From: Neisseria lactamica
Lineage (GTDB): Bacteria > Pseudomonadota > Gammaproteobacteria > Burkholderiales > Neisseriaceae
Length of the DNA stretch: 64,000 bases
NCBI RefSeq assembly: GCF_901482445.1
Contig: NZ_LR590477.1
Location: 682,001-746,000, forward strand
Reading direction: 5' to 3'
The position numbers were made by a program, and so were the translations under genes. Positions 53,754 to 60,969 of this stretch are shown here, in pieces (the first letter of the stretch is position 1; every line of letters starts with the position of its first letter). The notes beneath the pieces were generated by a model, which worked only from the letters and a program-made list of their open reading frames with translations, had not been told where the DNA came from and did no database searches.

Positions 53754-53791
53754 ATGCCGTCTGAAAGGGTACTTCAACCTTCAGACGGCAT
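53754..53791 (+). terminator. Inverted-DUS hairpin after the MGFWSS protein gene
   Basis: ATGCCGTCTGAA and its inverse around a 14-base loop. Confidence 0.6.
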
Positions 53792-53851
53792 TGCCGCCGA
53801 TATCGAAACCAGGCCGGCGCAATATGCCGGCATTTCCGACAAGGATGCAAT

Positions 53852-54685
53852 ATGAAAAAAAGCTTCGCCCTGATTATCGTACAAGACGAAATACAGGTAT
53901 TTGAACAAGAACAATCCGTCTGGCGCGTTTACCCCGTTTTCCGGGAAGGGCGCAACAGTCTCAAGAACAAGACCGCCGCCGAAATCGTCGAAAAAATCAA
54001 CGAATACCTCAACTCTTCCGACAATCTGAAAGAAGTGGATTTCTTTATCGTTGCCGACCGGCCGGGTTACGCGCGCGGCCTGCCCGAAACCTTCGGCAAA
54101 CTCGGCAACGAAAGCTGGCAGCTGGTTTTATGGCAATCGGCAAAAGAGCGCGCCGTCCTCGTCAAACCGCTCAAAAAAGGCGAAACCGCCCACCACGACA
54201 CCCAATGGCTGGCAAGCGTACTGATTCCGACCGTCGAAGGCAGCCTGCGCTATCAAGACGAAGCCCTGCTCAAAGAGCACGAGCGCGACCTGGCCCGCCA
54301 TCATGAAGAACAGGAAAAGATAAAAGAAGCCATGGAGAAACTCGGCGGCGAACGCCATGTCCTTGAAGCCGAAATCAACCGCCTCAAAGCACAGCTCGCC
54401 CTGCTCGACCGTCCGAGTATGGAACAACTGGCCACCTACCTGCCCGTGCTGTACCGCAACTTCTGGAACAGCGTCAAACCTTCCGACCTTGCGCTGCTGG
54501 CCGGAAGGTACAACCTGCCCGAGGTCCCCTCGCCCTTCCCCGAACCCGACAACCACACCGTCGCCCAAATGAAAAAACGCCTGCAGGCCATGCCCGTTCA
54601 AGAACAGGAGAGGCTGCGCGAATTTTGTGCAGAGCTGCCCTCAAACCTGAACATCCGCCCCGAAATGCGTTTTTTCTTCGAATAA
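53852..54685 (+). CDS. Unknown protein with central coiled coil
   Basis: A 277-residue protein. The N-terminal half is alpha/beta in appearance (FALIIVQDEIQVFE, EVDFFIVADRPGYARGLPE, WQLVLWQSAKERAVLV). Residues 140-185 form a charged coiled coil (LKEHERDLARHHEEQEKIK...EINRLKAQLALL). The C-terminal part (SMEQLATYLPVLYRNFWNSVKPSDLALLAG region) looks like a separate helical domain. I recognise no family. AAGGA precedes the start. It is followed after 24 bases by another coiled-coil gene, so the two products probably interact. Confidence 0.65.
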   Translation: MKKSFALIIVQDEIQVFEQEQSVWRVYPVFREGRNSLKNKTAAEIVEKINEYLNSSDNLKEVDFFIVADRPGYARGLPETFGKLGNESWQLVLWQSAKERAVLVKPLKKGETAHHDTQWLASVLIPTVEGSLRYQDEALLKEHERDLARHHEEQEKIKEAMEKLGGERHVLEAEINRLKAQLALLDRPSMEQLATYLPVLYRNFWNSVKPSDLALLAGRYNLPEVPSPFPEPDNHTVAQMKKRLQAMPVQEQERLREFCAELPSNLNIRPEMRFFFE

Positions 54686-54709
54686 GCCCGACCGAAATAG
54701 GAGACAGTT

Positions 54710-55495
54710 ATGAAAATCAAAGAATGTCTGCCCGAAATCATCAAACTATTGAGCAGTATCAACAACAAGCTCGACCGCCCCGAAGGACGCGCCGGTATGC
54801 CGTCTGAAAACGGCGCGCATGCCGAACAAGCGGAGCGGCAGCTTCACACCGCCCAAGCGCGGCACGCCGAACACGCCGCCGAACTCGAACGCGCCCTGAA
54901 AGAAGAAAAACAGCGCGCCGAACAACTGGAGCGGCAGCTTCACGCCGCCCAAGCGCAGCACGCCGAACACACTGCCCGACTCGAACGCGCCCTGCAGGAA
55001 GCGCAGGAACGCGCCCGCGCCGGAGGAGGGAAAGCCGCCGAAGAAGCAAAAAAACAAATGCTGGACAAAATCGAAGAACAAATCAGGTTCCAAATGGCGC
55101 TGGAGCATGATGCCGCATTGGAGCAGGGCTTGTTGGGCAAATATGCCGACATAGAAAAACTGCCCAAGCTGGTCCGTACCGTCGCCATCGTTTCCCAATG
55201 GAAGCAGGTCGAGCGCGTCTGGGACGACCTCAAAAAACGCTGCGACGCCCAAAGGCGCGCCGCCACGGAAAGCGAGCTGGCCATCCTGAAGGGCTGCATC
55301 GACATCCACAACCTCTCCTATACCGAAGGCTACAACCTCGCCTCATTGAAAAACATCGCCGCCGGCACGGCGTTCAATATGAAAGAACACACCCGCGCAA
55401 CACCGACCGGCGACACCGTCGCCGAACAATGGCTGCCCGCCCTCGTCAACGCCGGCGGCATCGTCAGCCGTCAGGCGCTGGTTGCCACAAAATAG
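54710..55495 (+). CDS. Coiled-coil protein with a 32-residue tandem repeat
   Basis: A 261-residue protein. After a short start (MKIKECLPEIIKLLSSIN) an in-frame uptake sequence encodes MPSE, followed by two nearly identical 32-residue, 96-bp tandem repeats (ERQLHTAQARHAEHAAELER and ERQLHAAQAQHAEHTARLER), giving a long coiled coil to about residue 115. The C-terminal domain (QIRFQMALEHDAALEQGLLG, VSQWKQVERVWDDLKKRCD) is unknown. An AGGAGA precedes the start. The repeat could change copy number by slipped pairing and alter coil length. Confidence 0.65.
   Translation: MKIKECLPEIIKLLSSINNKLDRPEGRAGMPSENGAHAEQAERQLHTAQARHAEHAAELERALKEEKQRAEQLERQLHAAQAQHAEHTARLERALQEAQERARAGGGKAAEEAKKQMLDKIEEQIRFQMALEHDAALEQGLLGKYADIEKLPKLVRTVAIVSQWKQVERVWDDLKKRCDAQRRAATESELAILKGCIDIHNLSYTEGYNLASLKNIAAGTAFNMKEHTRATPTGDTVAEQWLPALVNAGGIVSRQALVATK
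54833..55024 (+). repeat. Intragenic 96-bp tandem repeat
   Basis: GAGCGGCAGCTTCAC starts at 54833 and again at 54929, and the similarity continues through the unit. It encodes the repeated coil segment of the 54710-55495 protein. Confidence 0.75.
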
Positions 55496-55587
55496 GCAGC
55501 GTCCCGCCCTGCGGGATACCGTTTGAAACCTTACGGTCCGCCGGTTAAAAACCGCTTGCGGGCCGTCAAAAATGAAAGGAAACAGAT

Positions 55588-55716
55588 ATGGGTTTTTGGT
55601 CAAGTACAGGAAGTATGAATAGTTCATTTGCGGCTGCTGTTCTGTCGAACTTCCAGCCTTCCACGCAACAGAAACAGGCAAACAAACCGAAAGCTTCAAA
55701 GGGGGGGGCGAAATGA
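55588..55716 (+). CDS. 42-residue MGFWSS peptide ending in a poly-G tract
   Basis: AAAGGAAA precedes an ATG that opens a 42-residue ORF: MGFWSSTGSMNSSFAAAVLSNF, then a Gln/Lys-rich tail (landmarks QQKQANK, KASKGGAK). It shares MGFWSS with the protein at 53081. Its last codons include G8 (55701-55708), and its TGA overlaps the start of the Hsp70-like gene by ATGA (55713-55716). It is too short for most ORF calls, but the ribosome binding site, the shared N-terminus and the coupling make it credible. Addition of one G fuses it in frame to the next protein. Confidence 0.6.
   Translation: MGFWSSTGSMNSSFAAAVLSNFQPSTQQKQANKPKASKGGAK
55701..55708 (+). repeat. Homopolymeric G8 tract, possible phase-variation switch
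   Basis: Eight consecutive G, four bases before the ATG of the Hsp70-like gene. It also occupies the ribosome binding site position for that gene. Poly-G tracts of this length change by slipped-strand mispairing in Neisseria. Confidence 0.7.
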
Positions 55717-58703
55717 ATACCATCATAGTCCCCGATATCGGCGGTCATGAAAACGTCGACATCATCGCCGTAGAAGTCAAAGCGGGCGACACTATTGCCG
55801 TTGACGACACCCTGATTACATTGGAAACCGACAAAGCTACGATGGACGTAACTGCCGATGCGGCAGGCGTGGTCAAAGAAGTGAAAGTCAAAGTCGGCGA
55901 CAAAGTCTCCGAAGGCGATGTCATCCTAATCCTCGAGTCTGAAGAACCGTCCGAAACCATTGAAACAACCGACCCGTGGCAAGACGAAGCCTCGGGTACT
56001 TTACAGGAAATCAAAGCAATGCACCCAAATCATTATTTCTCCGCCTTGGAGAACCACCTTGCCAAGCGGCAAAACCGATACGCGAAAAGTATCAAAGCCC
56101 TCTGCGACAGCATAAGGCAACACCGGATGTGCGCCATCCTGCCTGCCGGTGCCGACATTTCCGCCCAAAACGCCCTGGCAAACTGCGACCTGCTGCTGGA
56201 TACCCAAACCCTATCCGTGTGGTACACGAATATGAATAAGCCAATTTACAGCAAAGACCGGGCACAAAAGATCGTCAAGATATATCAGATATTGTCTTCC
56301 CAAGAATGGCGTATTCCAAATGATACGGAGCTTAAGCACTTTACCCGTCTTGCTCGCAAGTTCAACCCTTGGCGGCAAGGAGATAATTACAGGCTGTTTG
56401 GGTCTGACTACTGGCATTGTTTAAACCGCTCCGAACATTGGATTACGGATTTGTATTACGACACAATAGGGAACTATGACGCATCCTCCGGCCACATCGC
56501 CGCCGTCAACACCAAAGTCGCCACCTATCTGCCCGCCTTTATCTGCTATCTGCACGAAAAAGGCATGCAACTGGTTCCGACCGATGGCGACCGCATCGAA
56601 CTCCTAAAGCGGCTGCCCGGGCTGCCGCCTTCTTTGAAACAAGTCCTTGCCGATATCGATTACGGCCGCTGCCGCCTGCCCAAGCTCGAAGACAACTGGT
56701 TCAGCGATGTCAACAAGGGCTTGTGGGAGGCGCACGGCTTGGATGACGAGCAGCAGGACAAGCTGAAACTGCGCGCGCGCGATCCCAAAATCGACATCCG
56801 CCCGGGCAACGTCGGCATCGACTTCGGCACGAGCAGCACCGTCGTTTCCTACACCGACGACAACAACCGCGCCAAACTGCTGCGCATCGGCGTGGACGAT
56901 TTCTACGCCGCGCCGCGCGCCGAACACTACGAAAACCCCACGGTTTTGGAATTTATCGATTTTCAGGCGTTTTTGAAGGCATGGCGGGAAACCGCCTATC
57001 AGCCGCTGGTGCGCTGGGACGACGTGCGCTGCTCGCACGAGGCGCAGCTCAATTTCCGCCACAACGACGGCAATCCGCGCGTGGTCGGCTCGGTATTGGG
57101 CAAAATCAAGCAGTGGGCCTTGCGCCAAGACCGCGACTTCCGCCTGCGGATTACCGATCAGGCAAAAGGTTTCGAGCATGAGTTTGCGCCTTTGTCTTTA
57201 CGCAATCCGGTCAAAGGGCAGATGCTGGCGGTCAGCGGAGACGACGTATTCGACCCCATCGAGCTGTATGCGTGGTTCTTGGGGCTGAACATCAACTGGC
57301 GCAGCCGGGGCATTTTCTTAAATTATTACATGACCTTCCCCGTCGCCTATCCGAAAGACGTAAAAGAAAAAATCCTCGCCTCCTTCCGGCGCGGCCTGCT
57401 CCGCAGCCTGCCGCAGCCGCTCGCGGAAAATACGGAAGTGATGGAAGGCTTCAAAGTCGAGGAATGCGCAACCGAGCCTGCGGCTTATGTCGCCGTCGCC
57501 ATGCACGCCCACAATATCGAACCGACCGACGACGGCATCGCCTATGCCGTGTTCGACTTCGGCGGAGGCACGACCGACTTCGACTACGGCTACTACCGCT
57601 GGGCAAATGAGGAAGAGGAAAATTTGGGGCTTGAGGAAATCTTCGAACACCTCGAAGCGGCGGGCGATAAATTCCTGGGCGGCGAAAACCTCTTGGAAAA
57701 CTTGGCGTATATCGTGTTCCGCAACAATCTGGACATCTGCCGCGACAAGCGCATTTCCTTTACCCGGCCGCTCGATGCGGAAGATTTCGCCGGCTCGGAA
57801 ATGCTGTTGGAAAAAACTCAGGCGGCAGGCACGAATACGCTGATGCTGATGTTGAAGCTGCGCGCCTACTGGGAAAAGGGCGAAATCAGCGAAACAGGTA
57901 CGGAAAGCATCGACCTGATCGACCGCGACGGCAACCGTACCAACTGCACCCTGCGCCTGCCAGTCGACGAACTCGACCGCTACTTGGACAACCGTATCGC
58001 ACACGGTATCGAGAGCTTCTTCGCCGCAATGAAAAAAGCCTTTAACGACCGGATGCCGGAACACGTCCATATCCTGCTGGCGGGCAATTCCAGCCGCAGC
58101 AGGCGCGTTACCGATGCATTCGGGCTGTCCACCGACGAAACCAGGGACGCACTTGCCGAAGAACGCTGGCAGCGTACGCAGGAATCGATCAAACGCATTT
58201 TCACAGATGCGCCGCCGCAAATGACTGCTTACCGCCCGCTGGACGCGGAAGGTAACGATGAATCGGCATTGACCGCCAAAACGGGGGTTGCCTTAGGTAT
58301 TTTGCGGATTTGCGATGCGGACAAAGTAAAGGTCATCAGCCATACCGCCGACGCAAACGACGGCGGAGAAGCGCCGTTTGCCCACTATGTCGGCAAAATC
58401 CGCCGCCGCAAATTCCAAGCGGGCATCAACCGCAGCGATGCCTACCAGGAATGGAAGGAAATCGGCGTGGTGTCGGAAAAAGGTATTTTCAACCTTTTCC
58501 ACACGCAATCGAACCTCGCATACGGCGGCAATATGGAAGAAGGCCATACCGAGCTGAAAATTAAAAAAATCGAGTTTCCTGCGGCAGAGGCAGGGAAAAA
58601 AGTGTTCGCCCGTGCGGTCGCACCGGATAAAATCGAGGTGTGCACCGCACCCGATGCGGCAAACATCGCCCAAGACTGCCTGCAGGAACTGATGCTCAAC
58701 TGA
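55713..58703 (+). CDS. Lipoyl domain - Hsp70-like ATPase fusion
   Basis: A 996-residue protein with unusual architecture. Residues 1-78 are a lipoyl domain with ETDKATMDV (Lys41), nearly the same as aceF lipoyl domain 1. Residues 95-290 resemble DUF1566-type domains (WRIPNDTEL, FGSDYWHCL). From about 365 an actin/Hsp70-type ATPase core has phosphate 1 GIDFGTSSTVVSY (Asp370), phosphate 2 VFDFGGGTTDFDYG (Asp615) and the adenosine motif ILLAGNSSRSRRV (about 790). The C-terminal 150 residues are beta-rich and could be a substrate domain. It starts with ATGA overlap on the 42-residue ORF. Such a fusion is not one I know. Confidence 0.85.
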   Translation: MNTIIVPDIGGHENVDIIAVEVKAGDTIAVDDTLITLETDKATMDVTADAAGVVKEVKVKVGDKVSEGDVILILESEEPSETIETTDPWQDEASGTLQEIKAMHPNHYFSALENHLAKRQNRYAKSIKALCDSIRQHRMCAILPAGADISAQNALANCDLLLDTQTLSVWYTNMNKPIYSKDRAQKIVKIYQILSSQEWRIPNDTELKHFTRLARKFNPWRQGDNYRLFGSDYWHCLNRSEHWITDLYYDTIGNYDASSGHIAAVNTKVATYLPAFICYLHEKGMQLVPTDGDRIELLKRLPGLPPSLKQVLADIDYGRCRLPKLEDNWFSDVNKGLWEAHGLDDEQQDKLKLRARDPKIDIRPGNVGIDFGTSSTVVSYTDDNNRAKLLRIGVDDFYAAPRAEHYENPTVLEFIDFQAFLKAWRETAYQPLVRWDDVRCSHEAQLNFRHNDGNPRVVGSVLGKIKQWALRQDRDFRLRITDQAKGFEHEFAPLSLRNPVKGQMLAVSGDDVFDPIELYAWFLGLNINWRSRGIFLNYYMTFPVAYPKDVKEKILASFRRGLLRSLPQPLAENTEVMEGFKVEECATEPAAYVAVAMHAHNIEPTDDGIAYAVFDFGGGTTDFDYGYYRWANEEEENLGLEEIFEHLEAAGDKFLGGENLLENLAYIVFRNNLDICRDKRISFTRPLDAEDFAGSEMLLEKTQAAGTNTLMLMLKLRAYWEKGEISETGTESIDLIDRDGNRTNCTLRLPVDELDRYLDNRIAHGIESFFAAMKKAFNDRMPEHVHILLAGNSSRSRRVTDAFGLSTDETRDALAEERWQRTQESIKRIFTDAPPQMTAYRPLDAEGNDESALTAKTGVALGILRICDADKVKVISHTADANDGGEAPFAHYVGKIRRRKFQAGINRSDAYQEWKEIGVVSEKGIFNLFHTQSNLAYGGNMEEGHTELKIKKIEFPAAEAGKKVFARAVAPDKIEVCTAPDAANIAQDCLQELMLN

Positions 58704-58713
58704 TGCCTGCGCC

Positions 58714-58743
58714 ATGCCGTCTGAACGGTTTTTCAGACGGCAT
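58714..58743 (+). terminator. Inverted-DUS terminator after the Hsp70-like gene
   Basis: ATGCCGTCTGAA and TTCAGACGGCAT with a six-base loop, 10 bases after the stop. Confidence 0.75.
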
Positions 58744-58776
58744 TTCGAATGCTTGGGCAAACGGCTTGCGGCTTGG

Positions 58777-58881
58777 TATAGTGGATTAACAAAAATCAGG
58801 ACAAGGCGACGAAGCCGCAGACAGTACAGATAGTACGGCAAGGCGAGGCAACGCCGTAGTGGTTTTTGTTAATCCACTATA
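58777..58881. repeat. Correia element upstream of the HEPN gene
   Basis: A 105-bp short-class element with TATAGTGGATTAACAAAAA ends. It sits between the Hsp70-like terminator and the HEPN gene start (58939) and may supply a promoter. Confidence 0.92.
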
Positions 58882-58938
58882 TGATGCACTTGCCCGATAC
58901 GCCGACGGCCGTAAACACTTTTTGACAGGAGCTTCCGT

Positions 58939-59595
58939 ATGGACGATGTGAAAACCCTCTATAAAACCCGCCGCGACGGGTATTCCGAAGCCTTCCGCCT
59001 GCGCGTCCACCGTTCTTTGAGCTGGCTGGACAAGGCGCGGGAACGGTTGGCGGCAGACGATGCGGATATGGCGTTCCAGTGTTTTTGGGTTGCCTTCAAT
59101 GCCGCCTACGCGCGGGAAATCGACGGGCGGACGATGTCTGCCGACCGCAATGATTTTCAGGTGTTTTTAAACGACGTGTGCGCGCTGGATGCGGACAGGC
59201 GCATTTACGGCCTGGTCTGGAAGGAGTTTTCCGGCGCAATCCGTTCGCTTCTGGACAACCGCTTTGTGTTCCAGCCGTTTTGGGACTTCCACAACGGAAA
59301 GGTTCCGGAAGCGTCTTGGAAAGATAATTTCGAGCGCGCGCGCAAAAAACTGAATGCCGCCCTGGCGGCACAGGATACGGCTACGGTGCTGCTGGTTTTA
59401 TTCGATCGCCTCTATACGCTGAGAAACCAGATGATGCACGGCGGCGCAACCTTCGGAAGCAGTGCCAACCGCAACCAGCTCAAGGATGCGTGCAATATCT
59501 TGAACGCACTGCTGCCCCTGATTCTGACGGTGATGCAGGAACACGCCGGCAAGGATTGGGGCAGGCTGTTTTATCCGTTTGTAAGGGAAATTTGA
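58939..59595 (+). CDS. HEPN-domain protein (putative RNase)
   Basis: A 218-residue all-helical protein. It has the HEPN pattern: an N-terminal helix with SLSWLDKARERL, FQCFWVAFNAAYARE, and the C-terminal LRNQMMHGG, in which Arg162 and His167 give the R-x4-H active-site motif of HEPN ribonucleases. HEPN proteins act as tRNA/mRNA nucleases in toxin-antitoxin and abortive infection systems. The start follows AGGAG. A zinc-ribbon gene begins one base after its stop, so the two form an operon and the small protein may be a partner or antidote. Confidence 0.75.
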   Translation: MDDVKTLYKTRRDGYSEAFRLRVHRSLSWLDKARERLAADDADMAFQCFWVAFNAAYAREIDGRTMSADRNDFQVFLNDVCALDADRRIYGLVWKEFSGAIRSLLDNRFVFQPFWDFHNGKVPEASWKDNFERARKKLNAALAAQDTATVLLVLFDRLYTLRNQMMHGGATFGSSANRNQLKDACNILNALLPLILTVMQEHAGKDWGRLFYPFVREI

Positions 59596-59596
59596 A

Positions 59597-59791
59597 ATGG
59601 CTTTTGCACCTAAATGGGATTCTTCTTGGACGTGTTGCCGATGCGGTTGCAAGTATTACGGGACGATGGGATCCGACGCGGTTCTGCCGCCGCCGGTAAA
59701 ATGCACCGAATGCGGCGGCACGGAATTCGAACTGCGGGAGAATAGTTTAATGGATACGATAAAATCGTTTTTTTATCAAAATATTAAATAG
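59597..59791 (+). CDS. Small zinc-ribbon protein
   Basis: A 64-residue protein with Cys residues CCRCGC (13-18) and CTEC (36-39), the layout of a treble-clef or zinc-ribbon fold, followed by a hydrophobic tail (SLMDTIKSFFYQNIK). It starts one base after the HEPN gene stop. A nucleic-acid-binding or protein-partner role is plausible. Confidence 0.65.
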   Translation: MAFAPKWDSSWTCCRCGCKYYGTMGSDAVLPPPVKCTECGGTEFELRENSLMDTIKSFFYQNIK

Positions 59792-59953
59792 GTTTGAGGA
59801 AACCGGATATCGGCCGGATTGCCTGCAATCGGTTTGTTTTTTGAAAGGCTGTGTTTTGTGATTTGATTGATAAACGGGCTGAATATGTATAATCATCAAA
59901 TGTGTAGAGATTTGTGAAATTAATCTCGCCACTGTTTTTATGAGGCTTATACT

Positions 59954-60109
59954 ATGCTGGAACTATTAGTTTCTGTTGATACGGACAAACCGCAATTTTC
60001 AAAATCTCAATTGTTGGCGTAATTTGAGCGCACGAAAGTCGTGGATAAAACGGCAGAACAGATTTCACTTATTTCTAATATCTTTGTTTCATTTTATTCT
60101 GATTTTTAA
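59954..60109 (+). pseudogene. Small ORF interrupted by one in-frame stop
   Basis: The frame reads MLELLVSVDTDKPQFSKSQ, LLA, then TAA, then FERTKVVDKTAEQ and a short tail to a TAA at 60107-60109. The continuation after the first stop is in the same frame. The family is not recognised; it may be the N-terminal relic of a gene lost between the HEPN operon and the toxin-antitoxin pair. Confidence 0.35.
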
Positions 60110-60217
60110 ATTGGAAATAAAGGAAAGCGTGCTGCAACACCTCGCAGAGTTAAGAATAATCTTGCATAAATAAAGCATAAGTTTTATTATTGTTTTACTT
60201 TTATGGAGATAAATCAG

Positions 60218-60505
60218 ATGGGCGCAATCAATTTCAACATCCGAATGGACGAGAGCCTGAAAGAGCGGGCATTCCCTGTGATTGAAAGCTATGGCATGAC
60301 TCCCGCACAGGCGGTTAAACTGTTTTTTAACCAGATAGCGGCAACGCAGACTATCCCGCTTTCGTTTGAGCACAACGCAAGAATACCCAATATCGCGACC
60401 CGCAGAGCGATTGAAGAAGCAGAAGCAGACTGGAAAGCAGGCAGGCTGAAAGCCTATTCAAGCCTTGAAGAGATGGAGAAAGACATTCAGGAGTTTGAAG
60501 AATGA
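60218..60505 (+). CDS. RelB/DinJ-family antitoxin
   Basis: A 95-residue antitoxin. The N-terminal ribbon-helix-helix is INFNIRMDESLKERAFPVIESYG, and the C-terminal acidic helix (EEAEADWKAGRLKAYSSLEE) is the toxin-wrapping part of RelB/DinJ proteins. The start at 60218 is preceded by GGAGAT; the ATG at 60203 provides that ribosome binding site. Stop and next start overlap by four bases. Confidence 0.9.
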   Translation: MGAINFNIRMDESLKERAFPVIESYGMTPAQAVKLFFNQIAATQTIPLSFEHNARIPNIATRRAIEEAEADWKAGRLKAYSSLEEMEKDIQEFEE

Positions 60506-60774
60506 GCCGGTTTGAGCTTGTTCCAGCCAACCAGTTCAAAAGAGATGCAAAAAAGCAGTGGCAAATTTTGCTAGGCAACGACTGGATAACCGTTGCAGGC
60601 TGCCTGATAAACGGCGAGCCGATACCCGAGAAGTACAAAGACCATAGCCTTACCGGCAACTATTACGGCTATCGGGAATGCCATATCAAACCTGATATGC
60701 TGCTGATATACAGACAGGATGGCGATGAAATCTGCCTGTTTAGACTGGGCACGCATTCGGAGCTGTTCGGATAA
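60502..60774 (+). CDS. YafQ-family mRNA interferase toxin
   Basis: A 90-residue RelE-superfamily toxin, most like YafQ: a basic N-terminus (NQFKRDAKKQW), the core EKYKDHSLTGNYYGYRECHIKPDMLLIY and the catalytic His85 in LFRLGTHSELF. YafQ cleaves mRNA on the ribosome. It overlaps the antitoxin gene by ATGA. Both genes look intact. Confidence 0.9.
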   Translation: MSRFELVPANQFKRDAKKQWQILLGNDWITVAGCLINGEPIPEKYKDHSLTGNYYGYRECHIKPDMLLIYRQDGDEICLFRLGTHSELFG

Positions 60775-60787
60775 GGTATAAATCGTC

Positions 60788-60883
60788 ATTCCCGCGCAGG
60801 CGGGAATCCGATTTTTTGAGTTTCAGTCATTTCGGATAAATTCCCGCAGCCTCCCTCTTCCGGATTCCCGCTTTCGCGGGAAT
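60788..60883. repeat. Two dRS3 repeats (NIME type)
   Basis: ATTCCCGCGCAGGCGGGAAT at 60788-60807 and ATTCCCGCTTTCGCGGGAAT at 60864-60883 fit the dRS3 consensus ATTCCC-N8-GGGAAT, with a spacer between. Confidence 0.85.
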
Positions 60884-60920
60884 GGCGATATTAAGTATTT
60901 CCTATTTTAATCGGCTAAAA

Positions 60921-60957
60921 ATGCCGTCTGAAAGGAAACACCCTTCAGACGGCATTT
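60921..60957 (-). terminator. Inverted-DUS terminator after the transporter gene
   Basis: ATGCCGTCTGAA and its inverse around an 11-base loop, next to the transporter stop; A and T runs flank both sides. Confidence 0.8.
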
Positions 60958-60969
60958 TTGTGCTGATTT

